DNA from: Methanobrevibacter sp.
GTDB lineage: Archaea > Methanobacteriota > Methanobacteria > Methanobacteriales > Methanobacteriaceae
NCBI GenBank assembly: GCA_017652345.1
Contig: JAGCBE010000271.1
Coordinates: 1 to 23,289, forward strand
DNA length: 23,289 nucleotides
Reading direction: 5' to 3'
Shown here: piece after piece, positions 14,551-22,937 of the stretch
How positions within the stretch are numbered: position 1 is the first letter of the stretch
Layout: the number at the start of each line of letters is the position of its first letter
Made by a program: the position numbers and the translations under genes
Notes under the pieces: model-generated
What the model was told of the DNA's origin: nothing
Seen by the model: the letters and a program-made list of their open reading frames with translations, nothing else
The model's database searches: none

Positions 14551-15216
14551 ATGAGTGAGGTAAAGGACATTATAGTTAAAGTAATACCTGCTAACATAGC
14601 AAATGATTTTGTAAGGAAACATCACTATAGCGGTAAAGTAGTGCCTAACTCACAGTTGCACTTTGGTTGTTTTCTAAATGGTAAGCTGCATGGTGTAATG
14701 AGTTATTGACCTAGCATAAATAAAAAGGGGACAATACATTTAGTAAAGGACACAAAGCGGAATGAGTTTATAGAGCTAAACCGCATGGCCTTTGATGAGG
14801 ACTTGCCAAGAAACAGTGAAAGTCGCTGCATAGCAATAAGCATAAGGTTAATTAAAAAAAGTGCTCCACGAATAAAACGGATAATAAGCTTTGCAGATGG
14901 GACACAATGTGGAGATGGGACAATATATAGAGCAAGTGGTTTTAAGCTTGTAGGCATAGCAACTAATTCAAGTTTGAGAATTGATCCAAAAACCTGAGCA
15001 AAGATGCATGTAATACAGGCACATCACTTAAAAATGTCAAAAGAGTTTAGGAGCTGGACACCAATAGCATGATACCAGTTAAAGTATGTGTATCTAATAG
15101 ACAAAAACTGTGAGCTAACAGTGCCAGTGCTAAGCTTTGATGAGATAGATAAAGTAGGGGCTTGAATGTATAAGGGTGAAAAAGTTTTAAGGGAGGAAAG
15201 ACACAAAGCAGCTTAA
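14551..15216 (+). CDS. mom: Mom-like DNA modification protein
   Basis: This 221-aa protein matches the Mom family, acetyltransferase-fold enzymes; phage Mu Mom converts adenine to N6-carbamoylmethyladenine, which blocks host restriction. Conserved blocks are FVRKHHYSGKVVPNSQLHFG, CFLNGKLHGVMSYGPS, FIELNRMAFDEDLPRNSESR and IISFADGTQCGDGTIYRASG with FKLVG. Four TGA are read as Gly, including SYGPS and AGYQLKYVY. A C-terminal part (EFRSWTPIAGYQLKYVYLID) completes the usual domain. The upstream radical SAM and ParB-like genes make a compact three-gene modification cassette. ATG 14551 is preferred; ATG 14544 is in another frame. Confidence 0.88.
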
Positions 15217-15227
15217 CTCCCTGCTAT

Positions 15228-15303
15228 GCGAGTATGGTGTAACGATAGCACAGCTTATATTCCAATAAGCAGGTAGCAGTTTAACTCTGACTTACTCGCT
15301 CCA
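15228..15303 (+). tRNA. tRNA-Gly (UCC), first copy, unusual
   Basis: Acceptor GCGAGTA (15228-15234) pairs with TACTCGC (15293-15299), then T73 and encoded CCA. The D-arm is GTGT/GCAC with a 7-base loop AACGATA that lacks the usual GG pair. The anticodon stem GCTTA/TAAGC closes an 8-base loop TATTCCAA; aligned from the 3' side the anticodon is TCC. The T-arm AGCAG / CTG-A-CT pairs fully only if A15290 is bulged. G1-C72, C2-G71, T73 and C35-C36 are glycine identity elements. Confidence 0.75.
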
Positions 15304-15306
15304 AAT

Positions 15307-15381
15307 GCGGTCATGGTGTAAATGTAGCACAGTTTACTTCCAGTAAAAAGGAGAAGGTTCAATACCTATCTGACCGCTCCA
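15307..15381 (+). tRNA. tRNA-Gly (UCC), second copy, unusual
   Basis: Acceptor GCGGTCA (15307-15313) pairs with TGACCGC (15371-15377), then T73 and CCA. D-arm GTGT/GCAC has loop AAATGTA. The anticodon arm GTTTA-CTTCCAG-TAAAA gives TCC with a G-A mismatch at the stem base. The T-arm GAAGG / CCT-A-TC pairs fully when A15368 is bulged, the same place as in the first copy, around a normal TTCAATA loop. It lies three bases after the first tRNA. Confidence 0.8.
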
Positions 15382-15400
15382 TTTAATTGTTTAACTATAA

Positions 15401-15895
15401 ATGAAACAAAAGCATAATTGGGATGCTCTAAAATCTGAGTTTTTGGAAAGTGAGTTTTATGAAGTTAAGGCATTTTTAAGTCAAAAATGAATCAAATTAA
15501 ATGGCTGATGAATAGCTAAGAAAACTAAGGGTTGGTGAAAGGACAAGCAGGCAATGGCTGATAGAATTATAAACGAGGCTATGGAGCTTAATGTGCAAAA
15601 GCAGGCTGAGAGTTTAGCTATACCAATGGACACATTAAAAAAGGCTAAAAATGCTGCAGTTGCTAGGGTTATGTGAATGCTTGCAAAAAGGGAGTGAGAG
15701 GATGGTAAAGTTGAGGAAATAAAGTTAAGCATAGCAGATATAGAGAGAATTTTAAGGATCATAAAGACTGAGCTGGGTGAGCCAACTACCATAAGCAAAA
15801 ACGAAAACTTAAACACAGAGAAAATTGAGTGAATACATGTCCTGCTATGATGAAATGTTATTGACAGTAGCAAAAGTGTTAAAAATAATGCTTAG
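15401..15895 (+). CDS. Terminase small subunit-like protein
   Basis: This 164-aa protein has about nine TGA as Gly. Its N-terminal part FLSQKGIKLNGGIAKKTKGW and GKDKQAMADRIINEAM resembles the start of small terminase subunits (KTKGWxxEKQ). Its C-terminal part LSIADIERILRIIKTELGEP and TTISKNENLN is the linker-end pattern of the same family, where KxELGEPT precedes the oligomerisation tail. Small terminases bind phage DNA at pac or cos and feed it to the large subunit, encoded four genes later. It ends at TAG 15893-15895 and begins the late operon after the tRNAs. Confidence 0.72.
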
Positions 15896-15987
15896 CAGTT
15901 GCGGACTACTAAAAGGCAGGGTTGCTCCGTAGGGAAAATGTAAAACAAAAAAGGGTTGCTATTTTATTTAATACAAAATGTCAAGCA
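15896..15987 (+). other. Short spacer with a repeated 9-mer
   Basis: AGGGTTGCT occurs at 15918-15926 and 15952-15960. CTAC (about 15906) can pair with GTAG (about 15930). A 20-codon frame at 15978-16040 (MSSNAKKDYRWCVTGK) overlaps the next gene in another frame. No clear function. Confidence 0.3.
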
Positions 15988-16230
15988 ATGCCAAAAAGGA
16001 CTATCGCTGGTGTGTTACAGGTAAAGCAGATAGAGTATAAAAATGCAGAGGCCGTCCTCTGTGAATTCATGGCACTGCAAGAATATAATGTTGATGATGG
16101 CAAGCCTGTTAAGTATTCAGATTTTAACCTGCAGGAGTTACATGACTTTATTGCAGATAAAATAGAAGCTTTAGATCCTATTATATGAGAACACAGATGA
16201 CCATACCAAAACAAACACAAGATGAGATAA
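15988..16230 (+). CDS. Small hypothetical protein (80 aa, or 66 aa if TGA 16186 ends it)
   Basis: ATG 15988 starts MPKRTIAGVLQVKQIEYKNA; the acidic second half reads YSDFNLQELHDFIADKIEAL. If TGA is always Gly, the frame runs to TAA 16228-16230 and overlaps the next gene by 46 bases. If TGA 16186-16188 ended it, stop and next start would overlap as ATGA, a classic coupling junction. No family is recognised. The N-terminal start is uncertain because of the competing short frame from 15978. Confidence 0.55.
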
Positions 16231-16439
16231 GCTACATCTATAAAAACTTAAAAGCAGATTTAACTTTATGTGTTAAATACCATAGAAGACATAAGCCTGA
16301 AATGGTTAAGGAGTATTTTGGCACAGATAACTGGGAGGAAATAGATAAGCAGCTGCAGGTAATTATTAAACCATTTAGCATTATACAAAAGGTGCAACTG
16401 GACAGGCTTATAAAAGATTTACACAGTTTTTATAACTAA
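16185..16439 (+). CDS. Hypothetical protein (84 aa)
   Basis: ATG 16185 (MRTQMTIPKQTQDEISYIYK) or ATG 16197 (MTIPKQTQ) to TAA 16437-16439, no TGA. The protein is basic and helical (ADLTLCVKYHRRHKPEMVKEYF, KQLQVIIKPFSIIQKVQLDR). It is a small gene between the terminase subunits, as is common for accessory packaging or regulatory genes. Family unknown. Confidence 0.7.
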   Translation: MRTQMTIPKQTQDEISYIYKNLKADLTLCVKYHRRHKPEMVKEYFGTDNWEEIDKQLQVIIKPFSIIQKVQLDRLIKDLHSFYN

Positions 16440-16450
16440 CACATACTAAC

Positions 16451-16690
16451 ATGGACAACATGGACAAAGTAAGAGCAGCCATTGAGGCTAAAATTAAAGA
16501 GCTTGAATGGAAAAACAACCTTAGGAGCTTAGAGGTTATTGACTGGCTAAAAGAGCTAAAAAAGTTATTGCCTGAGGCAAAGGTTTGGCAACCATCACCT
16601 AAAGAGATTTTTGTTGAAGTGCCTGAGCCAAAAAAGGAGGCAGAGGTAAAGCCAGTTGCTAAAAAGAAAATTGTTTTTAAGAAAAAGTAA
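16451..16690 (+). CDS. Small charged protein with Lys/Pro tail (79 aa)
   Basis: ATG 16451 (or 16460) to TAA 16688-16690, no TGA and no glycine. The first half is a likely helix or coiled coil (DKVRAAIEAKIKELEWKNNL, VIDWLKELKKLLPEA), the second half is low-complexity Pro/Glu/Lys (EVPEPKKEAEVKPVAKKK). It is followed four bases later by the large terminase. Function unknown. Confidence 0.7.
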   Translation: MDNMDKVRAAIEAKIKELEWKNNLRSLEVIDWLKELKKLLPEAKVWQPSPKEIFVEVPEPKKEAEVKPVAKKKIVFKKK

Positions 16691-16693
16691 TAA

Positions 16694-18073
16694 ATGTTTG
16701 TAGAGTTTAAGCCAACAGATAAACAAGCTGAGGCCTTTAAGTATTTAAAGGATGATACAACAACCGAAGTATGATTTGGTGGTGCTGCATGAGGTAGTAA
16801 AACATGGTTGTGAGATTTTTTTGTATGGTCAAGCTGCATGGAATTGCCTGGCAGCAGATGGGTAATTGGTAGGAAAGAGTTGGTAAACCTAAGAAGGACA
16901 ACACTGGCTACTTATTACAAAATCATGAAGTATTACAACATACCAAAAGAGTATTGGGGAGAGCTTAACAACCAAACCAATACTATAAAGTTTAAAAATG
17001 GTAGTGAAATTATATTGCTAGACTGTGCAGCACAAACTTCGGATGCAGAGTGGACTAGGTTTTGATCGCTGGAGCTTACAGGTGCATTTATTGATGAGGC
17101 CAACGAGGTTGATGCTAAAGGTATAGCCATGCTTAAAACAAGAATTGGTAGGCAAAACACTTTTGTTATTAAGGGTGAAACTGTAGAAAAATGTCCAAAG
17201 TTTTTAGAGTGTTTTAACCCTAACAAGTGACATGTTTATAATGACTATTATAAACCACGAAAGGATGGCACATTGCCACCTTATAGAAAATTTATAAGGG
17301 CTACTGCATGAGATAACCCTTACTTGCCCGAGGCTTATATTGAGCAGTTGGAAAGGTCTGATGAGATAACAAAGCAAAGGCTTTTGTATGGTAACTTTGA
17401 TTATGATGATACACCAGGTAAGTTGTTTAGGTGGGATGAAATAGCAGACTTATTTACTGCTAATGTTGAGCCTAGCAATACAGTTTACATTACATGCGAT
17501 GTTGCCAGGCTAGGTGAAGACAAAACCATAATTATAGTTTGGAAAGGTTTAAACGGTTTTGATGTAAGGACATACCAGTGACAGACTACAGACCAAACTG
17601 TGGCAGTGATAAAGGATCTAGAACAGTATTATAATTGTAGGAGGAGCAATATTTGTATAGACAGCGACTGAGTAGGTTGAGGTGTTGCTGATAATTTAAG
17701 GGGTTGTGTAAACTTCATGAATAATGCTACTCCTATAGTGCAAAAAGATGAGCTAAGAAACTATGCCAACCTAAAGGCACAGTGTTATTTTAAGCTAAAG
17801 TATTTAATGGAAAAAAGGGAAATAAGGTTAAATGTGTCAGGTGAAATAATGGACAGGGTGCAAGTAGAGCTAGATAACATATTGCTAAAAGATGTTGACA
17901 CGGAAAACAAGGTAAAGCTGGAAAGCAAAGAGGACATGAAAAAAAGGTTAGGCCACTCACCTGACTATGCAGATGCCATAATGATGAGAATGTATTGGGA
18001 GCTTAACAAGTCTGCATCGCCTATAACAAAGACAGATGTTATAACAATAAATTTTGATGATATGCTATACTAA
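16694..18073 (+). CDS. terL: Terminase large subunit
   Basis: This 459-aa ATPase-nuclease packages phage DNA into the prohead. The Walker A motif reads VGFGGAAGGSKTW (about residues 27-39) only if its two TGA are Gly. Walker B is LTGAFIDEANEV (about 131-142). The C-terminal RNase H-like nuclease shows TCDVARLGEDK (first Asp), NICIDSDGVGGGVADNLRG (second Asp, with two TGA as Gly) and HSPDYADAIMMRMYW (third Asp). About nine of 32 glycines are TGA. Full domain order and length fit a normal large terminase. It is followed by a promoter-like site and the portal gene. The best single proof of the genetic code in this window. Confidence 0.95.
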
Positions 18074-18080
18074 AGTTTAG

Positions 18081-18112
18081 TTGCATTTGAAAAAATCAGG
18101 TTATAATACCTG
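18081..18112 (+). promoter_or_regulatory. TATAAT enclosed in an inverted repeat before the portal gene
   Basis: A perfect TATAAT (18102-18107) is flanked exactly by CAGGT (18097-18101) and ACCTG (18108-18112). A TTGCAT (18081-18086) lies 15 bases upstream as a possible -35. The site may be a promoter whose -10 is also an operator, or a short bidirectional hairpin. Confidence 0.45.
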
Positions 18113-18137
18113 TTGAATTTATATTACATAACCAAGC

Positions 18138-20057
18138 ATGGACAAGTCAGCAATACTTACTCAAATACAGAGAGAATATGCTTTAGGACTAAACTATGTA
18201 AGGCCTGCTAGAATAAGATACAGGGACAGAATAATGAAACGAAACCCTCAAGCTAAAAACTGAGGGAAAATTATCAACATTAACATGGTGGGTAATTACA
18301 TAGACACCCTTATTGCATCGTTTTTCACTAATGGTGTTAAATGCAAGTTTATATCAAGGACAGGTTGGGTTTGAGAGGAAGAGGCTGAAAACCTAAATGC
18401 AGTTGCAGAGTTTGATGAAAGGGAATGAGCTGTGCAACAGTTAAAATACCAGGTAGAGCAAGACAGTTTGTTTTTTGGTGTAGGTATTTTAAACAAAACT
18501 GGTTTTGACCACAACACATTAACAAACACATGGAAAGCAATAAACCCTTTATCATGGATACCTGACCCTTTACCAACACAGACTGGTCAGTTTGATGGTA
18601 AAAACTATAGGTTTCATGGGTTTTGCATGCTTACTAATATACATGATGTTAAGGACTTGTATGATAAAAATGCTATTAACAGGCGATTTGCAAAGCAATA
18701 CAACATGGAAGATACATTAACAAGGGAGGCTTACCAAAACAAAGCATGAACTTGACCAATAGTTGTTGATGAGATAGAGGACAATTTTGCCTTAGATATA
18801 TATGTGCATTACACAATAGTTGATGGTAAAAAGTGGAAATTTGTTTGTAGTGCAGATATGAGTGAAATATTTTACCAGGAAAAGCTAAAGCCAGTTACTA
18901 AAGAGGAAAAGCTAGATGAAACTTTGATACCACGACCAGTGTTACTTAACTACTATGACCCTGTAAGGTGAAACCCTTTTGGAACAAGTATATGTGATAA
19001 GGTTGAGGACAAACAAAATGCTAAGTCGATCCTAGCCAACCTATCACTTATGAAAGCCAAAAGGGAGGCTACTGGTGGTGACTTCTTAGTTAACAGTAGG
19101 CTTATTAAAAATAAGGAAGAGCTACAAAAGAAAACATTTGACCAAAGGCTATTGTTTATTGATGAAAACGAAATAGGAACACAGCCTATACAAAATGCTA
19201 TGTATGAGCTGCCACAAAGCCAAATAAAGACAGATGTTTGGAACATGATGAGCTGGCTAGAAACAGAGGCTAAATATGACAGTAAGATAGATAGCCTGCA
19301 GCAGTGACTTATGCCTGACAAAAGCATGACAAAGGCAGAGGCACAGCAGTTACAAGCTAATGCTAACATGCAGCTATCAGTTAAAAATACTATTAAGCAA
19401 TGGTTTTATAGGGACTACTATTTCCAACGATGGAGAGGTTACCTTGAAAACCTTAAAGATAGCGAGGAAAAATGGGTATTGCTAAATGCAGACTTTGCAT
19501 GGTCAGGTAAAAGCCTTAGTAAAGACCAGTTTATCACAAAGCAAATGCCATACATTATGGTAGGTGCTACTGAGGACATAAATGCAATAAAGGAAAAAGA
19601 CAAAAATACACTTATGGCATTATACCCTATAATTACAAACGACCCTGAAATTAAACCTGTAAATAAAGCAATATTTAAAAGGTTGTATCTTAGGGCAACA
19701 GGTTTGAAGCCTAACACAGTTAACTCAATATTTGACTATACACCACAGGAGAAAAAAGCTATGGACTATGTAGATATGGTTAACTTAGGTGTTAAGCCAA
19801 AGAGCTTGTTTAAAAGGACTGACCTAGACTTTTACACAGTATGGTTATACATGCAAAAGGCTGAGGACGGTGACTTAAAGGAGGAAATATTAGAAAAGCT
19901 AAACTGAATATTGTTAGAGATGTGAGAGCAACCACAAGTGCCTATGCAAAATGAGATGGCTAACAGTGCAGCCAACATAATGATGGCACAGTGACAGCCA
20001 ACTAAGGATGAGCTAATAACAAGGGACACAGTTAATTTAGATGCTAATATACAATAA
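18138..20057 (+). CDS. Portal protein
   Basis: This 639-aa protein has the portal position between large terminase and scaffold and the right size. Features: N-terminal helical RIRYRDRIMKRNPQ, then KIININMVGNYIDTLIASFF, SWIPDPLPTQ, NPFGTSICDKVEDKQNAKSI and LANLSLMKAKREATGGDF, a long helix with LPQSQIKTDVWNMMSWLETE, and a helical C-terminal half. The portal ring forms the DNA channel at one capsid vertex. About ten TGA are read as Gly, for instance ENLN..ERE-G-AVQQ and RGNPFG. The C-terminus is Gln/Met-rich (MANSAANIMMAQGQP), as in P22-like portals. Its stop overlaps the next start as TAATG. Confidence 0.85.
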
Positions 20058-20374
20058 TGGCTAACGAAAAAATGATAAAGCTTGATGACTTACTAAAGTG
20101 TAAGTGATGGGAGGAAGTTAAAAAAGCTATTAGGCAAAGGCAAGTAGCCATAGCTAACAAAATAGTTTATGGTGACTGCATGGATGTTGCTGATGATCGC
20201 TTAACACAGTCAGATTTATTAAGGGCTGAGTTAAGGTGTTTAGCATGGGTTGTGGAAAGGTTGCCTGACCAATTAGTAGAAAACCCTAACTATAACCCTG
20301 AGGAAGATATAGAGGAAATGGAAGACCAGGAAAGGGCAGACCTAATCAACGATATGTTTAAGCAGGAAGTTTAA
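20057..20374 (+). CDS. Hypothetical protein between portal and scaffold (105 aa)
   Basis: The start overlaps the portal stop (TAATG), so translation is probably coupled. One TGA (KCKGWEEVKK) is Gly. The protein is acidic and helical (RLTQSDLLRAELRCLAWVVE, EEDIEEMEDQERADLINDMF). It may be an accessory to portal or scaffold assembly, but there is no motif to show it. It ends at TAA 20372-20374. Confidence 0.75.
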
Positions 20375-20544
20375 TGCAGTTGGAAACTCATCAGCCGAAC
20401 AGGAGCAGGTTATAACTGTGTCCTGCTAAAAGAGAGAGAACTTAAGAGGTTAACCACCTAACATAATCGCAGTTTGTAGGTTTATGCAACAACAAACCTA
20501 CTTCAGCTAAGGTTATGATGCTTTATTACTAACCAAATGTAAAC
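20375..20544 (+). ncRNA. Structured spacer with tRNA-like pieces, candidate RNA
   Basis: No normal gene is seen; a 13-codon frame (MQLETHQPNRSRL, 20374-20415) overlaps the preceding stop. AGCAGG...CCTGCT pairs (about 20408-20434), and GTAGGTTT (about 20476) pairs with AAACCTAC (about 20494). CAGTTGGAAACTCATCAG resembles a tRNA D-arm/anticodon start and GCAGGTT...TCCTGC a T-arm with an enlarged loop, but no full tRNA fold is possible. It may be a leader RNA of the scaffold-capsid genes or a decayed tRNA. Confidence 0.35.
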
Positions 20545-21003
20545 ATGCCAGAAGATGAAACACTGGAAACAACTCCTACTGAGGAGTTAGAAGACTGAGA
20601 GGAAGTCGACTACAAAGCCTTATACGAAAAGGAAAAGGAAAGAGCCGACAAGCGACAGTCAAGGTTTAAGAGTGCTAAGGCACAAGAAAAAGAAAAGCAA
20701 CAATACCAAATCGATGATAGCTACATCGATAAAAAGGTAAAGGAGGAGCTATTCTTTGAAAAAAACTCTACTGCAAGTGAGTTTAGGGAAGAAGTTAAAA
20801 AGATCCAAGACCAATTTCCAGGTATGGATGCTAAAACGGCTTTCGATTTATACCTTGCAAAAAACAAGCCTGAATTGCTTTCGCAACAGCAGACAGCAAC
20901 AGGTGTTGAGGGTATAACAAAAGACCCTGAGCCTGAAAAAGACTGGAGGCAAATGACCGATGCGGAGTTTAACGAGCGGTGGAAAGCAAGGAAAGGTAAA
21001 TAA
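20545..21003 (+). CDS. Capsid scaffold protein
   Basis: This 152-aa acidic, strongly charged protein lies just before the major capsid gene, the usual place of the scaffold. It begins MPEDETLETTPTEELEDGEE, has a long helix with Lys/Glu/Gln repeats (ALYEKEKERADKRQSRFKSA, KAQEKEKQQYQIDD), FREEVKKIQDQFPGMDAKTA and ends DWRQMTDAEFNERWKARKGK. The WRxMTxxEFNExW end is a common C-terminal capsid-binding pattern of phage scaffolds. One TGA as Gly. The leader TTATTACTAACCA lies nine bases upstream of ATG 20545, just as at 10574. Confidence 0.82.
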
Positions 21004-21032
21004 CCTTTTACTTACCTATTTTATTTACAAAC

Positions 21033-22202
21033 ATGGCACAAAATTTAGATGCTTTTATACCTGAGCTATGGAGTCGTAGAATTCAATACTTGACTCGCAA
21101 TGCTTTGGTAGCTACACAAATTTGTTCTTTTGAAGAACAACCTGATTTAAAGTATGGTGATAGAATTCACAGACCATACCCTAATGACTTAGTTGTTAAT
21201 GACTATGTTAAATACACAGACACAACTCAGCAAGACTTAGTTGGAACTGATGAATACTTAGACATTGACCAGTCAAAGGAAATATCTTTTGCTATCGATG
21301 AGGTAGACTGGATTCAAATGAAGTATGACCTTGAAAACTCTTATGTTGAAAGGGCTGCTTATAGACTAGCTAACGATATTGATGGTAAAGTATTGGCTGA
21401 GGTTTCTAATGCTGTTGTATCTATGGATGATGGAGACATCGGAGGAACTGCAGGAAATGCAATTAGCTTATCTACTTCTAACTGTCTAAATGCCATCATG
21501 ACTGCAGGTGCAAAACTTACAGCTAACGGATGTGAAATGGACAAAACATGGGCATTGGTTGTATCTCCTAAAATGGCAAGTGTTATTGCACAAACTGTTG
21601 CACAAGACTGATTTAGCCTAGCTGACTTAGCTCTTAAAAACGGTTATGCAGGAAACTTTGCAGGATACAAAGTATATAGCTCTAACAATGTAGCCCACTC
21701 TAGAACTATTAGTTTCTCAAGTGTAGTTGCTACTGATGAAATTGTTATAGCATGAGTTACTTTCACTTTCGTATCTTCTATTGGATCTACTCCAGGAAAT
21801 GTATTGAAAGGAGCTAACGATGCTGCTGCATTAACTAACCTAGCTGCTGCTATTAACGGAGCTGCAGGAGCAGGAACAACTTATATTGAAGTATCTGCTG
21901 CTGACAGAGCTAAATTAAAGAATGTTAGAGCTCACTTAGATGGTTCTACAGGAGTTTTAACTACAAGTGGAGATGTATTAGTAAGCTCACCTGACACAAC
22001 TATTACTGTTGGTGCTGAGGAAGCTACTGCATTACTTTGTAGACCAGGAGCTATTGACTTAGTTATGCAACAAAACATTGATGTTAGAAAAAATCCATTA
22101 CCAAAGCAAAAAGCTGATTACTACATTATCTCTTGCCTATATGGAGTTAAAACTTTCCAAGAATGAAAAGAGAGAATGGTTAAAATTAAGGTTGCTGCTT
22201 AG
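21033..22202 (+). CDS. Major capsid protein (HK97-fold, P22-coat-like)
   Basis: This 389-aa protein opens MAQNLDAFIPELWSRRIQYL, with KYGDRIHRPYPNDLVVNDYV, DEYLDIDQSKEISFAIDEVD and AAYRLANDIDGKVLAEVSNA, the regular start of HK97-fold coat proteins. Later parts include KTWALVVSPKMASVIAQTVA, KNGYAGNFAGYKVYSSNNV, AGVTFTFVSSIGSTPGNVL and AIDLVMQQNIDVRK. It forms the icosahedral shell. Only three of about 27 glycines are TGA (QDGFSL, IAGVTF, QEGKER), the lowest share among late genes, and Gly codons favour GGA/GGT. Such a bias may reflect demand for fast translation. It ends with TAG. Confidence 0.9.
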
Positions 22203-22218
22203 TAAAGGCATTATATAC

Positions 22219-22258
22219 AAGGGGTTGGCATTGCTAACCTCTTGGCATAAAGCTTTTA
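22219..22258 (+). terminator. Hairpin after the capsid gene
   Basis: AAGGGGTTGGC (22219-22229) pairs with GCTAACCTCTT (22233-22243) by 11 bp with two wobbles around ATT. A short TTTT (22254-22257) follows at a distance. It may partly end transcription or protect capsid mRNA. Confidence 0.5.
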
Positions 22259-22276
22259 CATAGAACTTATTAGCTA

Positions 22277-22933
22277 ATGGATGTATCTACAATTATAAAC
22301 TTATCTAGGGATCAAACTGCAACACCTGCATGACAAATAGCAGATGCAGATTACCTAACTTATTTAAACATTATATATAAAGATATATTTTCCAGGCTAG
22401 TGGTAAACTCCAGGAAGTATGCCTGGCAAAGTTTTACTACACCAGTAAATGCAGGACAGTCTGAATATATATTACCACAGCCTAGTGAGGACAGCACAGG
22501 TTTAAAGCTAGTTTTGGCTGCATTTTTAGATGGCAAAAAAATACCATTGTATGATAGCAGCTTATATGATAGTGAAAAAGATGTAACAGACCCTAAGTGG
22601 CATGAAAGACCATACTGAATACTAAGGGATGGTAGCATTTTTCTTATACCTATACCTAAAAAAGATGGTCAGCTATATATTGAGGGTAAGTATATACCGT
22701 TAGACTTAGAGTTAACAAATACAAGTGATGAAATAAAGCTGCAGCCTGAATACCACAACATACTTGTTAAAGGTTTAAATAGTTTAGTATTTGGTGCTAA
22801 GCAAGTGTTTGATAAGCAACAGCTATGGGAGTGATATTACCAGCAGGGAATACAACAGATACAAACTGAATGATGCTTTGAAAACGAGAGTGCATATCAT
22901 GTAGAAGACCCTTATTTATGATTTTTAGAATAA
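22277..22933 (+). CDS. Head-tail connector / adaptor protein
   Basis: This 218-aa protein follows the capsid gene, starting MDVSTIINLSRDQTATPAGQ and IADADYLTYLNIIYKDIFSR, with YAWQSFTTPVNAGQSEYILP and a conserved end part (LQPEYHNILVKGLNSLVFGA). The pattern resembles P22 gp4/adaptor-type proteins that extend the portal, and the gene order supports it. About six TGA are read as Gly. It ends at TAA 22931-22933. Confidence 0.72.
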
Positions 22934-22937
22934 AAAC

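Noticed and set aside
15978..16040. Short frame MSSNAKKDYRWCVTGK as start of a frameshifted gene
   Set aside because: It ends after 20 codons at TAA and no slippery site is clear; the overlapping frame from 15988 is longer, but the case is not closed.
16694..18073. Large terminase as a pseudogene broken by nine stops
   Set aside because: All nine are TGA, the frame is otherwise intact, and motifs are perfect with Gly there. The same holds for every late gene.
16694..18073. TGA as tryptophan (code 4)
   Set aside because: Trp would break Walker A, collagen triplets, GGRPKK and LGYTPYN; Gly fits each.
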